This document shows, piece after piece, positions 10,859 to 22,020 of a stretch of 64,000 bases of DNA (within the stretch, counting starts at the first letter, position 1; each line of letters opens with the position of its first letter). Under the pieces are notes generated by a model that did not search any database, was not told the DNA's origin, and saw nothing but the letters and a program-made list of their open reading frames with translations. The position numbers and the translations under genes were made by a program. This DNA comes from Vulcanisaeta distributa JCM 11217 (GTDB taxonomy: Archaea; Thermoproteota; Thermoprotei; Thermoproteales; Thermocladiaceae). The stretch covers positions 62,001-126,000 of the forward strand of contig NZ_BBBJ01000001.1 in assembly GCF_001316005.1 (NCBI RefSeq), given 5' to 3'.

Positions 10859-11223
10859 ATGTTGATTTACATTGTGCGAGCCATGAATGAGCTTAGGAGG
10901 TGCCTAGCTCTCTATGACGAGTTTGAGTGTTCGGCATACCTTAATAGGACATATGGCACATGGATGGTTAGGCTTAGTAGTGATGAGGCCAATTCAATAC
11001 TTAACGAGGCATCGAAGGCATGCACGCAGGTTGAGAGCAGCTTTCTATACTGTATATTTTGTGTTGGCTCACAGTGCAGTATGGAGCCCTCGGAATCCGT
11101 GACCAAGTACATAATTGACTGCTCGATAAGCTCAACATAAAGCAGGGTGTAAAGGATGCACTGAGGAGCATGCTTAATAAGGCTGTGGAGATTAATTCCG
11201 AGGTCGCCTGCACCGGTGAGTAG
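10859..11223 (+). CDS. Small Cys-containing hypothetical protein, frame broken
   Basis: About 121 residues after a one-base repair near 11118-11126: the first part has several Cys (CLALYDEFEC, CTQVESSFLYCIFCV), the second is LNIKQGVKDALRSMLNK with a last Cys before the TAG at 11223. An alternative start is the ATG at 10883. Cysteine-rich spacing suggests disulfides or a metal site, which is inference. It is followed after three bases by the membrane protein gene. Confidence 0.5.
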
Positions 11224-11226
11224 CTA

Positions 11227-12298
11227 ATGCTTAAGCAGGTGATCTTTGGAGGAATCTTTGATAAATTGCCACAGGACGTTTACAGGAGGTGGTTTGTTTA
11301 CCAAATGAGGGTTTCTCAGGCGTTATTAATAATCTCCATGGCATCCTTCATAATTGGTTCAGCAGTTTTGGCGCTGAGGTATGGTCGCTTACATGGGGGG
11401 GATTTAATGCTCGGTGGCTTGGTATTGTTCTACATAGGCATAATGTTTAGTCAACACCCTGGCTTCACGAGGGTTATGCCAAGCCCATTTGCGTCAATAT
11501 TAATTGGTTTATTAGCCATTGCCTGGTTCGTGATTTACGCATTGGGGGGGATGTGGTTCAGCTGGGTAGTGGGCATTATCCTAGCATTATACTATGCATT
11601 ACTGTTAATTATCAGGGGGTGGCTTAGGCAGGAAGCCCCCCCTTTACTGGCCCAACACGTTTTTCCTGAGCGGTTTGATTAGCTTAATGATTGCCCTATA
11701 CCTGGGTGGCTTTAGACTGGTGGTATTCCCCGTGGCGTCAATTACAAGTCTCATGAGACGTGTTGAGAGTAGGCAAAGACCCATCTACGTCATTGATGTG
11801 CCATACGCGGTCCTACTCCCTGTGATGACGTACTACCTCAATAACCCCCCCATAGACCTGGCGATTCTCTCACTACTCACGTTAATAGTCATTGGTGTAC
11901 CCAGGAAATTCGGACCCGCGTTTAAGACTATATACTCAAGGGCATACCCAATCGGTTCATCGCTTGGCAGGGCAATGCTAATAATTACCGCAATCCTGGC
12001 ATTAATTGGAGTTCCGCTGGGTGATGCCATTCACGCACTTTTCATAGGTTTCATAGCCGTAATAATGTCCTCACTATGCATACCAATGCTTAACCCAGGC
12101 ATTCTCTGGTTCTCAATGAGGCGCTATGGCATTGTTGGCTTCGAAATACCAATGCTCCTCTTCATATCAGCCATATTAAGGGCAATCTACTACCTGGTTG
12201 GCCCACAACTAATTGCTGCATCCCTAATCCTCGCATTCATAGTATATATCGAGGTCGCGGCATCATACCTAAGCGGTGAGAGAGTCAAGGTGCTCTAA
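11227..12298 (+). CDS. Polytopic membrane protein, frame broken
   Basis: About 355 residues with roughly nine or ten hydrophobic helices and short loops; no known transporter signature. The frame is lost at the T5 run 11660-11664; four T's give HVFLSGLISLMIALYLGG and join both halves. C7/G7 runs at 11395, 11544, 11636 and 11845 add single residues. It begins 3 bases after the preceding gene, so belongs to the ATPase-nurA direction of transcription, and its end overlaps the convergent DUF99 gene by 14 bases. It may anchor or be independent of the upstream DNA-processing genes. Confidence 0.6.
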
Positions 12299-12872
12299 CG
12301 TAGTTAAGTAGTGCATTCGCTATCAACCTTGCAACCCTAATTGGCTCAGGTCTCTTACCCTCCTTAACGAACTTCCTAATTATCGTCCTAGCCGTCCTAT
12401 AGTCAATCCCGGTAAACCTCACGTAAATCCTCAAACCACCGGGTAGCAGCATTTCCTTAGGCTTACCCAACTTCTCATAAAGCCTCACCCTCACGTCCGA
12501 ATCGCTCGGAAACAACTTCCTCAGCGCATTTACGACATCACCCTCAGGCTCCTCAAAGGTCAGGCACATTATGGGTAGGCCCAACTCATTCGCTAGTCTC
12601 TCCAGGTCAATTATGTTGTACCAAGATATTATACAGCCATCAATCATCAACAACTGAATATCATTCCTGTTAAATGACCTGTATAGGCTTATTACGGCAT
12701 CAGTAGCGTCCAAACCACCAACCGTAGTCCTACCCAGCGATACACCATCAATAACGCCATCACTCCTCATGACAACGCCAACCAATATCGAGTACTTAAG
12801 GTCAAGCCTAAAGCTCTCGGCTATACCAAGGGCCCTCACGCCAGACTTACTAACAAGAGAGTCAGTACCCAT
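12285..12872 (-). CDS. DUF99 family protein (EndoV/EndoQ-like fold)
   Basis: 195 residues, the normal size for DUF99/UPF0215. Characteristic blocks: VRALGIAESFR near the N terminus, GVVMRSDGVIDGVSLGRTTVGGLDATD, and LLMIDGCIISWYNIIDL. The family shares an RNase H/endonuclease V-like fold, and is widespread in archaea; its reaction is not settled. No inflated run lies inside. Convergent overlap of 14 bases with the membrane protein gene. Confidence 0.85.
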   Translation of the reverse strand: MGTDSLVSKSGVRALGIAESFRLDLKYSILVGVVMRSDGVIDGVSLGRTTVGGLDATDAVISLYRSFNRNDIQLLMIDGCIISWYNIIDLERLANELGLPIMCLTFEEPEGDVVNALRKLFPSDSDVRVRLYEKLGKPKEMLLPGGLRIYVRFTGIDYRTARTIIRKFVKEGKRPEPIRVARLIANALLNYVRAP

Positions 12873-13209
12873 ACTGATCTAATCACGTAATGTTCCATAG
12901 TTTAAATTATAATACTTAACACTCACTATGAATTAATTGATCCCTGGAATTACAGTGTTGTGGTAGTAAACCTGATATGCGTCGGTACTAATCGTTAATA
13001 TCGGCTTGGGTTCAGCGACGGAATAAATGTACTTAGTGCAATGAGTATGATAATGGCAGTAATTGATATAGCAAACACCGTTATCGCAATATCCCTCCTA
13101 TTGATATTCATGGATGTTAAATAATCATTAATTGCCAAGATTTTATACTTCGGGTATTCTTAAAGGATAAATCAAGCTAAATTGAATGAAAGTCTTAAAT
13201 TTAATGACA
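12873..13209. other. Intergenic region with one possible tiny membrane peptide
   Basis: The 337 bases between DUF99 and the aldolase end. AT-rich stretches near 12900-12920 (TTTAAATTATAATAC) look like the DUF99 promoter region read on the minus strand. Apart from a 27-codon frame at 13041-13124 nothing else is evident: no tRNA fold, no repeat. Confidence 0.5.
13041..13124 (+). CDS. Possible 27-residue single-helix peptide
   Basis: ATG at 13041 opens MSMIMAVIDIANTVIAISLL followed by LIFMDVK and a stop: nearly a pure transmembrane helix with a charged tail. Composition suggests a small membrane peptide, but a frame of this length can arise by chance and no promoter is obvious. Confidence 0.25.
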   Translation: MSMIMAVIDIANTVIAISLLLIFMDVK

Positions 13210-14080
13210 TTATACCCTGGGCTTTAGTCCCAACCTTATTAATCCATCCCTGAGCCTCTGCACCTCTGAATCACTCAGTGGCCTTAGGTATGGTTCCTTA
13301 ACGGTTCCGAAGTCATAACGCAGCAGATGCACGAGTTTATAGTAGCCATCAACCCCCCCTGGATACTCCTTAATCAACTCCCTAACCCTGGCTATTAAGT
13401 CCTGCTTCTCCATGGCCGATTGAAGCTACCGGCCCTGAAGTCATTGAACATTTCCCTCATGACCTCCGGAAGCACGTTGCCATCGCCGAGATACAACCCT
13501 TTGCCCCAACCATGAGCGCCGGCAGTATTGTGGAGTCTGCTCCATTGAGCACCGTTATGCCTAGCCTAACGTGGCCCATTATCTGCGTTATATCGCCAGT
13601 ACTATCCTTAACACCGGCTATTTTAACGCCATCACTGAGAAGCCTCGCTATTAGGTCTGGCGTTACGTTGAAGCCCGTGTTCTGCGGTATGTTGTAAATG
13701 AATATTGGTAACTTCGTTAACTGGGATAGCTTCTCGTAGTATCTCCTCAGAGTCTCATAATCTGGCCTGTAATAGATTGGTGGTATTGACGAGATAGCCA
13801 CTGCACCATACCTCTCGGCAAGTCTCACAGTCTCCACCACATCCTGCCAATCAAATGAGAAGACATGAACCATCAACTGCTTATTCGTATTCCTCGAAAT
13901 AACCTCCAAGGCCTCCCTCCTCTCCTCAAGCGTTAGGTACGGTCCCTGGCTAGTCGTACCAAATGGGTAGAAACCATCAACGCCGGCCTTCGTTAGCGAG
14001 TCAACGTGCCTCGCAAGGGACTCCTCATCCAATTTACCGTTTTTAAAGGGTATTGCCAAGGCTACGAATATTCCCTCCAT
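13210..14080 (-). CDS. Dihydrodipicolinate synthase / KDG aldolase family enzyme, frame broken
   Basis: About 289 residues, a TIM-barrel class I aldolase of the DapA/NanA/KdgA family. Seen: FYPFGTTSQGPYLTLEER (the GTTxxxxxL substrate loop), IFIYNIPQNTGFNV (catalytic Tyr), and IAGVKDSTGDI containing the Schiff-base Lys. Frame repairs near 13477 (one A missing) and 13420 join ANVLPEVMREMF and the helical C terminus MEKQDLIARVREL. In Thermoproteales such genes often act on 2-keto-3-deoxygluconate in the branched Entner-Doudoroff pathway, but substrate cannot be set from sequence. C7 at about 13353 adds a Gly. Confidence 0.8.
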
Positions 14081-14142
14081 CGAGGTTATTCGGCATAAAG
14101 CCTTAATAAAACTATTTACTTACATATCATAATTAATTCAGT

Positions 14143-16626
14143 TCACTGGACAATCCTCCTCTCATTACCCTCCTTGACAAGCCTAATAACACTATACTTA
14201 ACATTAGCCTCCTCGGCCGCCTTCACTATGTCATTAACCAAATCCTCTGATTGAGTCGTGATTATTACCTGACCAACCAAGCCCTCATTAACGAACCTGG
14301 TTAATAACGCCGCGAAGGCCCTCCTAATGTTCACGTCAACGTACGGTATTGGTTCATCCATTAGTAGGAAGTCAACATTGTGGTTAGTGGCTCTATAGAC
14401 ACTTAGCAGGAATGAGAGGGCTATCGTCAGTCTCTGTCCATCGCTCAACCTGGATATTGTAACCTTCCTACCGCCAGGCCTAATTGCATAGAGTGTGTAT
14501 TCACTGACTACTCCGACAACGCCCCTATCCCTAACCGTAACCTCAATACCCGCACCCTCAAGGTCATTGTATGGGTATAGTAGCTTGAATATTGAACCAA
14601 CGTTATCCCTAACAATCCTAATCATTTCATCCCTAACCCTGGCCTGAACCTCCCTGATACCAGCCCTAATCCTGACCAACCTGTTGTAGAAGTCCTCAAG
14701 GAAGTCAAGTCTCCTCCTGAGCACTGAGGGGGGGTCCTCCTTATCAAAGCCAAGACTTGACAGTGCAAGTTCAAGCCTACTTAGCTCCGCCGAGTCATCA
14801 CTCAACCTAGCCCTAACCTGAGACAACCTCTCATCAAGATACTTAATTTGGTCTTCAATACTCGTTACAGCCCTCGTATCAACACCAAGACTACTGAGTT
14901 GTTGCCTAAACTCCTCCTCCTGCTGTTTCAGGGAGTTAAGTTCCCTATACTTTCTTAGGTATGAAATCGCCTTATCAACATCGTCAATTTCAGCCCTAAA
15001 CTCGTCAATAAACCTCGTAAGTACCTGAATTCTCCTATCAATATCCCTAATGGACTTCTCAATAGTCTCAAGCTTCGAGACCACAGCCTCAAACCTAGAC
15101 CTAACATCACGTGCACGTTCAACGGTGGTCTCATAATCATTAACGATGGGCAATAATGTCTCCATATTAGTTAAGGCCTTCTCCAGTTCATTCAGTTTAT
15201 TCCTCATCTCCTCAATTTCGTCACTACGACCCCCCCTCGATAATTCCTCAATCCTTCTCTTAATGTTTTCATAATCCTCCTCACTCAACGGCCTATTACA
15301 GACAGGGCACCTCTCCTCATGATTGCTCAGTATGTATTGTAAAACGTTTAGTAATGATACCCTAAAGCTCTCCTCAGAACTTAACTTCTCAAGCCTACTC
15401 TTTAATTCCTCAATGTCCTTCCTAACCTTAATTGGCTCACCATACTTATCAACTAACGCCCTATACTCCCTAACCCTGGGCTCCTCCTGGGAAAGTCTCG
15501 TCTCCAGCTCCTTAAGTGATGCCTTTAGTGACTCGACCTGGATCTCGAGGTCATTACGAACATTACTAAGGTACTCCCTATCCTCAACCAGCTTATCCTT
15601 AAGTTTTGTGAGTCCCTCGAAGGCTTTGTATATATTCTCGCAGCCTCAGCCATGTTATCATTAGTTATCACTAACTTACTAACCTCATCAGCCTCCTTAA
15701 CAAGTGCGTACTCCTCAAGCTTCTCAACCAATGAATCCCTAAGCCTCTCAAGCCTAAGCCTAATGCTCGTCTCATTAACCTCCTTAATGCCCGCCCTCTC
15801 AAGCTCCTGCTCAAGACTCTCCCTCCTAATCCTAGTAGCGATATAGTTACTGTATACCTCCTCAACACCCCCCCCTGAAGTTCTTCAGTATTTCCTCCCT
15901 CTTTCTCAATAAGTCATTATACGCGTTACCGAGTTCCTCCTCCTCCTTCCTCAATTTATCAATTTCCTCCCTCAACTCCCTAACCTTTTCCCGCGCCTTC
16001 TCAATGGAGCCATACTTAACAATTATTTCAGGAAGCTCCTTAACACTGGCGAGTCTCTGCCTAAGTCTATTAATCAATTCCTCAAGCTGGGACATGGGCA
16101 ACGACTTATTTAAATTATCGAGAACCTCAAGCCCAAACAACTTATCAATGAATAAACTCCTCTTCGTGATACTACCATAGACTAGCGCCTCAAGGGTCCT
16201 ATGCGTAACTAGTACAAACCTCTCGAAGTCGTCATCGTCAACGCCCAGGAACTCTATGACCTTAGGATTGACATCATCACCCTTATACCTAGTGCCTTCA
16301 ATCATGGCAGTAGGACTCTCCCTTGCAGTTTCACCAGACCTCTTAAGCTCCCTAGTAATTTCAATACCATCAGTAAGCACTAGCCTAACGAGTGAGGAAT
16401 TCGAATCCTCATTTATTAGGTCAGCCAACTTTGAAACCCTCTCCTTAACCTCTAACTGAGTTCCATAGAGCGCATACTCAATTGCCTGAACAATACTCGT
16501 CTTTCCAGAACCAACAGGACCGTGTATAACATTAATACCATCACCAAAGACAACCCTATGCTCACCTCTAAATCCCCCCCTGAAGTCCCTAATGATTAGC
16601 TCATTAATCCTAACCTTCACCCTCAC
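14143..16626 (-). CDS. Rad50/SMC-like ATPase with zinc hook, arcadin-4 candidate, frame broken
   Basis: About 825 residues after repair. Walker A HGPVGSGKTSIVQAIEYALY near residue 35; long coiled coils; a zinc hook CPVC (15298-15309) at the centre; C-terminal signature RLSDGQRLTIALSFLLSV and Walker B DFLLMDEPIPYVD with an ABC-type D-loop. Breaks: C8 at 15868-15875 (four restores NFRGVEEVY) and one base near 15641. It could be the general Rad50, but it sits directly downstream of crenactin with a 17-base overlap to the gene between them, and the Arcade cluster of Pyrobaculum relatives includes an SMC/Rad50-like arcadin (from memory arcadin-4). No Mre11 or HerA is adjacent, which favours the cytoskeletal assignment. 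Confidence 0.75.
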
Positions 16627-17473
16627 TCACCTCAACGCCAACATTACTCAACTCCTCATTAATCGCCTTAATAACGCCCCCCCTCCTACCACCCTCCTTA
16701 TAAGCCATGTAAAGCTTAATAGCCAATTCAGCATCCTGCCCAAGCCTCTCCCTCAGGAACTTAATTATTAACTCATCAAGTTCACCCATTCCCACCACCC
16801 CCCTCCTTCTCAATACCTCAATCCATGGATTATTACTGAGGAAGTCGGGTAGCTCATTACCAATTGTCGAGCCCTCCTGCACGGCGGTATTAGGCGTTCT
16901 TGCGCCCTGCAGTCCAACGCTTTCGAGCCTATTGACACGTTCAATTAATTCATTAATTGTTTGTTCAATCCTCATCACCCTATCCCTCAACTCATTAATG
17001 TCCTTGGCCAATGGCTGAATGTTGATGCCCGATAAGGAATTCCTCACATCATTAATTGCCTTCTCGAGGTCATCAATCCTCTTCTTAATACTCTCATCAA
17101 CACCCTGCTGTAGCTGTATTGGTATGCTTGGTATTAACTCCTCCACGGCCCTTTCAGGATCACTTGATGATAGGTCGTATATGTAGACACCAACCCTATT
17201 ACTCCTGAATAATTTGCCATTGATTAATCCCCCCCTGGCGCTCTGCGGAAATGCTATATATGCCTTATTGTAATTAAACCTATTCCTCATGACATTACTA
17301 AGCTCATCAATTATGTAGGACTCCGTTGGGAACTCCTCAGTGGATATTCTGAGGTAAACCGTGTTATTACCCTCCATGAGCACGATCTCCCTCTCACTCA
17401 ATTTATCCACTACCCTGAAGCCCCTCTGTAATAGCCACTCCTCAAGAAGCTTCCTCGCAATTTCAATACTCAT
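16610..17473 (-). CDS. Coiled-coil protein of the crenactin cluster, arcadin candidate
   Basis: 287 residues. Residues 1-115 form a compact alpha/beta domain (MSIEIARKLLEEWLLQRGF), 130-190 a heptad-patterned coiled coil (IKKRIDDLEKAINDVRNSL), followed by a low-complexity linker and a helical C-terminal domain with two Gly-rich inflated runs (16677 and about 16798). It overlaps the Rad50-like gene by 17 bases and follows crenactin closely, so the four minus-strand genes look like one operon. Position between crenactin and the SMC-like gene suggests arcadin-2 or -3; not recognised by sequence alone. Confidence 0.55.
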   Translation of the reverse strand: MSIEIARKLLEEWLLQRGFRVVDKLSEREIVLMEGNNTVYLRISTEEFPTESYIIDELSNVMRNRFNYNKAYIAFPQSARGGLINGKLFRSNRVGVYIYDLSSSDPERAVEELIPSIPIQLQQGVDESIKKRIDDLEKAINDVRNSLSGINIQPLAKDINELRDRVMRIEQTINELIERVNRLESVGLQGARTPNTAVQEGSTIGNELPDFLSNNPWIEVLRRRGVVGMGELDELIIKFLRERLGQDAELAIKLYMAYKEGGRRGGVIKAINEELSNVGVEVSEGEG

Positions 17474-17548
17474 TACACCTACACATTACTAATTAACAAC
17501 TCACTTTTTAACCTAATTGAATCATAAGATTAGAATGAAAGGGGGGGT

Positions 17549-18867
<1,319 letters not shown>

Positions 18868-19203
18868 TCACCAGATCGCCTTAATCGTAATGAACTCATT
18901 ATTAAACATTATTACGTACGTATCATCAAAAGACTTAACCCTAGGTTTCAGGTAATCCCTTAACTTATCGGGTAATGAGTTAATGGTCTCGTTAATGCAA
19001 TTAAGCACTTGATCGAGAACTCCCTTCAAGTGCTCATTCGTGGTCTCCACATAGTACATAGCCTGATACTTAACTCCATTGTCTATGGCTATGAACTTAA
19101 GGTTAAGACTACTTAATATGCATGTTATGAACTTACGCCCCCCCTCCCTAACCACATCATCCTCACTCTTTATCTCGCCAACCTTACATTCTTGACAGCT
19201 CAC
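18868..19203 (-). CDS. Small protein upstream of crenactin, arcadin-1 candidate
   Basis: 111 residues, six bases before the crenactin ATG and therefore almost certainly cotranscribed and perhaps translationally coupled. N terminus MSCQECKVGEIKSEDD has a CxxC pair; the rest is an alpha/beta pattern with a long helix GVLDQVLNCINETINSLPDK. C7 at 19138-19144 gives an extra Gly (REGGRK). Arcadin status rests on synteny and size alone; the protein at 21253 is another possible arcadin. Confidence 0.55.
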   Translation of the reverse strand: MSCQECKVGEIKSEDDVVREGGRKFITCILSSLNLKFIAIDNGVKYQAMYYVETTNEHLKGVLDQVLNCINETINSLPDKLRDYLKPRVKSFDDTYVIMFNNEFITIKAIW

Positions 19204-19275
19204 ATGATTTTATTAGCAATAAGGTTTATAAGGAGATTGCGCCTCTTGTGGCGAGATTATAAGGTGCATAGTATT

Positions 19276-19638
19276 ATGGAGAGTGAGTTAATCCTTGAGG
19301 TTAAGGATCTTGGAAACATCGTAGTTAGGTTAGAGCCAGCCCTATCCCCCCCACTGACGTATGCCAGGTTAGGTAAATCATTACCAATTAGATCAAATGC
19401 AATTAAGTACAGCCAAGTCATACTAATACCCCTGGATTTGGGCCTCGTCAGTGAGGGCAAGAGGACTAGCCTAAAGCCATATGAAGTTGGCTACTGGGTT
19501 AAGAAGAGAAGCTTAGTAATTGCACTGGGTAATGTTGATCTTGGTGAGCAGGTAAACGTACTTGGTTACGTGGTTAATGGTGCCGAGCTTCTTAGTAAAT
19601 TGAATGGTGGTTACTCCATAAAACTCTCGATTAGGTAA
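19276..19638 (+). CDS. Cyclophilin-like fold protein (TM1367/DUF3830 type)
   Basis: About 120 residues from ATG 19276; an in-frame upstream extension to 19192 would overlap the divergent gene start and lacks family resemblance. The pattern of short beta strands and YARLGKSLPIRSNAIKYSQV resembles the small cyclophilin-like proteins of thermophiles (LP...N....YG.E). C7 at 19346-19352 adds one Pro. Role unknown in archaea. It lies between the crenactin cluster and Alba, divergent from the former. Confidence 0.55.
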   Translation: MESELILEVKDLGNIVVRLEPALSPPLTYARLGKSLPIRSNAIKYSQVILIPLDLGLVSEGKRTSLKPYEVGYWVKKRSLVIALGNVDLGEQVNVLGYVVNGAELLSKLNGGYSIKLSIR

Positions 19639-19646
19639 CTAGGATT

Positions 19647-19656
19647 AAGCTTTTAA
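19647..19656 (+). promoter_or_regulatory. TATA-like promoter of alba with G7 run in the leader
   Basis: GCTTTTAAAG about 40-48 bases before the Alba ATG. A G7 run (19663-19669) lies between this element and the gene, a clear non-coding example of the inflated runs. Confidence 0.45.
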
Positions 19657-19694
19657 AGGGTTGGGGGGGAGGTACCGAATACGGCGAAAGAGGT

Positions 19695-19985
19695 ATGAGC
19701 ACGCCACAGCAGGAGACCACAATACTAGTTGGTAAAAAACCAACCACAAGCTACGTAATAGCGACGGTAATGAGCTTCAACGCAGGAGCCAAGAAGGTAA
19801 TACTAAAGGCTAGGGGGGGCGGTGCAATAGCTAGGGCGGTCTCAACAGCAGTAATGATAAGGGATAGGTTCCTACCAAACCAGGTAAGGATAAGCGACAT
19901 AAAGCTACTAACCGACAAAGTAACTGGCCAGGGAGGAAAGGAGAGGTCTGTGGCCGCTATTGAGATAGTGCTTGAGAGGGTATAA
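19695..19985 (+). CDS. albA: DNA/RNA-binding protein Alba
   Basis: 96 residues. Alba coats DNA and RNA in crenarchaea as dimers. Seen: ILVGKKPTTSYVIATVMSF, VILKARG(G)GAIARAVSTAV, IRDRFLPNQVRISDIKL and the C-terminal beta strand with SVAAIEIVLERV. The acetylatable Lys of the loop appears within GAKKVILKARG. The G7 run at 19813 makes ARGGGAI of ARGGAI. Start ATG is the only good candidate. Confidence 0.93.
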   Translation: MSTPQQETTILVGKKPTTSYVIATVMSFNAGAKKVILKARGGGAIARAVSTAVMIRDRFLPNQVRISDIKLLTDKVTGQGGKERSVAAIEIVLERV

Positions 19986-20045
19986 GCAAATAGCACATAA
20001 GCTGCTTCAAAAATTAAGTAAAATAATTACAATATCAATTATTTA

Positions 20046-20609
20046 TTACCGTAACCTAGACATCTCAATAAGATAACTCCTAATTTCCTCAAGTAAGGTA
20101 ACGAGAACGAATAATGCGCTCCTCCTGTTAGTGGCTATTAATGGCATGACCTTAACCTCATAGGGAACCTTCAAAATACTCTTAATGGTTGGTATGTCCA
20201 CTGCGGTGGGTACGTCCTGCTTATTCGCAGCAACAACGTGGGGTGTTGATGGGAAGTTCTCCCTAAAGAAGTTATACATGCCCAAGGCCTCCTTAACCCT
20301 CTCCTCACTTGAACTATCAACTATGAATAAATAACCATGCATGCCCCTGGCAATTATCTTCCACATGAAGCTAAATCTTTCCTGGCCAGGTATGCCGAAT
20401 AGATGCACGACAAGATCCTCTCTAACCTTCATTCTGCCATAATCAAAGGCCACTGTCGTACTTTTCTTACCATCAATGGAACTCTTCATTATAGGTACAT
20501 CAGTCTCAATGGGTAATACCTCACTTAACGTTTTAACGAAGGTTGTTTTTCCAGCACCATATGGTCCAGCTATCACAATCTTTATGGTCTTTATCGGCAT
20601 CGTCCTCAC
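20046..20609 (-). CDS. Small GTPase, MglA/Gtr-like
   Basis: 187 residues. G1 loop AGPYGAGKTTFV, a divergent G3 LFGIPGQERF (Phe/Gly where Ras has Asp/Ala), and G4 NKQD are clear. Such GTPases pair with roadblock/LC7 proteins; in bacteria MglA-MglB sets cell polarity, and similar archaeal pairs exist without known roles. The start lies one base from the end of the roadblock gene upstream, so the two form an operon. Closeness to the crenactin cluster (about 1 kb) is suggestive only. Confidence 0.8.
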   Translation of the reverse strand: MRTMPIKTIKIVIAGPYGAGKTTFVKTLSEVLPIETDVPIMKSSIDGKKSTTVAFDYGRMKVREDLVVHLFGIPGQERFSFMWKIIARGMHGYLFIVDSSSEERVKEALGMYNFFRENFPSTPHVVAANKQDVPTAVDIPTIKSILKVPYEVKVMPLIATNRRSALFVLVTLLEEIRSYLIEMSRLR

Positions 20610-20610
20610 C

Positions 20611-21114
20611 CTACATGACGGCCTTACTCTTTATGAAATTGATCACATCCTCAATGTCCTTAGGCGTTATCTCAACATTAATAACCTCTATAACCTCCTC
20701 CTCACTAACGCTGAGTAGCTTTCTCAATAAGTCATACAGTCTATCGGTATACTTCTCGAGTATTATCCTTATCAAGCCTATTGATGCCTCAGAATTAATT
20801 ATAACCATAATATAGCCTGCATCCCTAATATTCATTAATTGAATAATTCCATCAACACCCTGCATTAATATGTAATTAACATCGCCAATGGGTAATGTAG
20901 ATACCAACCCCCCCTTCAATGATGATATAAACCTCGGGGGGGCAGCGAAAAATGTATTTCCCGCATTGATTAGGATTGTGTTTGTGACGTATGTAATTAC
21001 CGTGCCTTCCCGATCCATTATATAAACAGCCCTTATCTGATCTGGACTTTCCGAAATAATCTCCTCAGCCGATGAACGAACCTCATTTATGATTCTTTGA
21101 ATATCACTATTCAC
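20611..21114 (-). CDS. Roadblock/LC7 domain protein, MglB-like
   Basis: 167 residues. The central IRAVYIMDREGTVITYVTN to GYIMVIINSEASIGLIRIIL region has the five-strand, two-helix roadblock pattern; helical extensions flank it. Roadblock proteins act as GTPase activators or scaffolds for the type of GTPase encoded next. Two inflated runs, at 20908 and 20936, add Gly and Pro in a loop (FFAAPPRF, SLKGGLVS). Confidence 0.75.
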   Translation of the reverse strand: MNSDIQRIINEVRSSAEEIISESPDQIRAVYIMDREGTVITYVTNTILINAGNTFFAAPPRFISSLKGGLVSTLPIGDVNYILMQGVDGIIQLMNIRDAGYIMVIINSEASIGLIRIILEKYTDRLYDLLRKLLSVSEEEVIEVINVEITPKDIEDVINFIKSKAVM

Positions 21115-21252
21115 AGTCCTTTCTATTTATTATAATTTTTAAATCTTTCGATTTCTCTTATACAGATAAGGGTGATCGGTATTTCAACTCCGTTAGCATT
21201 CACACCTAAGTGCATAATAAGTTTTTTAAATGCATGATGTGGATTAATACGG

Positions 21253-21603
21253 ATGATAACAATAAAGGGATACGTGGTAAGTAAGACGTTGGTTAATGAT
21301 CCTACGGGCGGTAGAATGATAGCAATACAGATTGTTGAGGAGAGGGAGACACCAGGCCCCCCCGTCATTACTGGCACTGATGAGACGTCACAGATGATGA
21401 GGGATGTAATGCCCCCCCTTGTGCAGCAGTTGCTTAGGTCGATGCCCATGGTTGGTCCATTAATGAGCGGTAAGGTTCCAATACCCAGACTCCTGATTTG
21501 GCTTAATGAGGATGAGGCCGAGGCATTAGGCCCTAAGTTAGATGTTGGTGATGCTGTGGAGATTAGGATAGATAATGGGAAGTTGGAGTTGATCAAGGTT
21601 TAA
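21253..21603 (+). CDS. Conserved crenarchaeal hypothetical protein
   Basis: 116 residues. N-terminal beta-rich part MITIKGYVVSKTLVNDPTGG looks like an OB or similar barrel, then a helical insert (MMRDVMPLVQQLLRSMPMVG) and a closing LDVGDAVEIRIDNGKLELI strand pair. C7 runs at 21357 and 21411 insert Pro. No family recognised; an arcadin identity is possible given the region but unsupported. Divergent from the roadblock-GTPase operon. Confidence 0.55.
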   Translation: MITIKGYVVSKTLVNDPTGGRMIAIQIVEERETPGPPVITGTDETSQMMRDVMPPLVQQLLRSMPMVGPLMSGKVPIPRLLIWLNEDEAEALGPKLDVGDAVEIRIDNGKLELIKV

Positions 21604-21606
21604 TGG

Positions 21607-21963
21607 TCATATTTTAACATCAAATTCCTTACTTAAATTAAGTAGATCCTTAAGCCTAATCCTTACATGCTTCCCATTTGGCAATGTCCTAACTATAATG
21701 AATGGGAGCAATCCCCCCCTACGAACCTCCTCCATTGCTATGTCTATTGGGTCATACGTACCTAATTCCTGCGGATTAATGAGTGGCTGAGCACCCATTG
21801 CCAATTGCTTTGCCCTAGCCGCCACTATCCTGGCAAGTTCATACTTAGTTATCCTGGGTGGATAAGTCAATTTACCCTTAACCAAATCATTAATGGTATT
21901 TAGAATACCGGCTAGCGCGTCCTCCTTAAGGATTGAATTTGAGGCTTGATTTGATGATGACAT
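21607..21963 (-). CDS. rpo6: RNA polymerase subunit Rpo6 (RpoK, omega homologue)
   Basis: 118 residues with the omega/RPB6 core RITKYELARIVAARAKQLAM followed by GAQPLI and YDPIDIAMEEVRRG; this clamps the largest subunit during assembly. C7 at about 21714 gives RRGGLLPF where the family has RRGLLPF. A longer N-terminal extension of about 35 residues precedes the core. Encoded away from the main polymerase operon, as usual. Confidence 0.93.
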   Translation of the reverse strand: MSSSNQASNSILKEDALAGILNTINDLVKGKLTYPPRITKYELARIVAARAKQLAMGAQPLINPQELGTYDPIDIAMEEVRRGGLLPFIIVRTLPNGKHVRIRLKDLLNLSKEFDVKI

Positions 21964-22020
21964 TGGAGAATACGGAAATAAAATCGTTTAAAAATCTAAC
22001 TATATGAACGCCAAAATTTA

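Noticed and set aside
21123-21596. 157-residue minus-strand frame
   Set aside because: Shadow of the plus-strand gene at 21253, with Ser/Leu-rich text and no family match.
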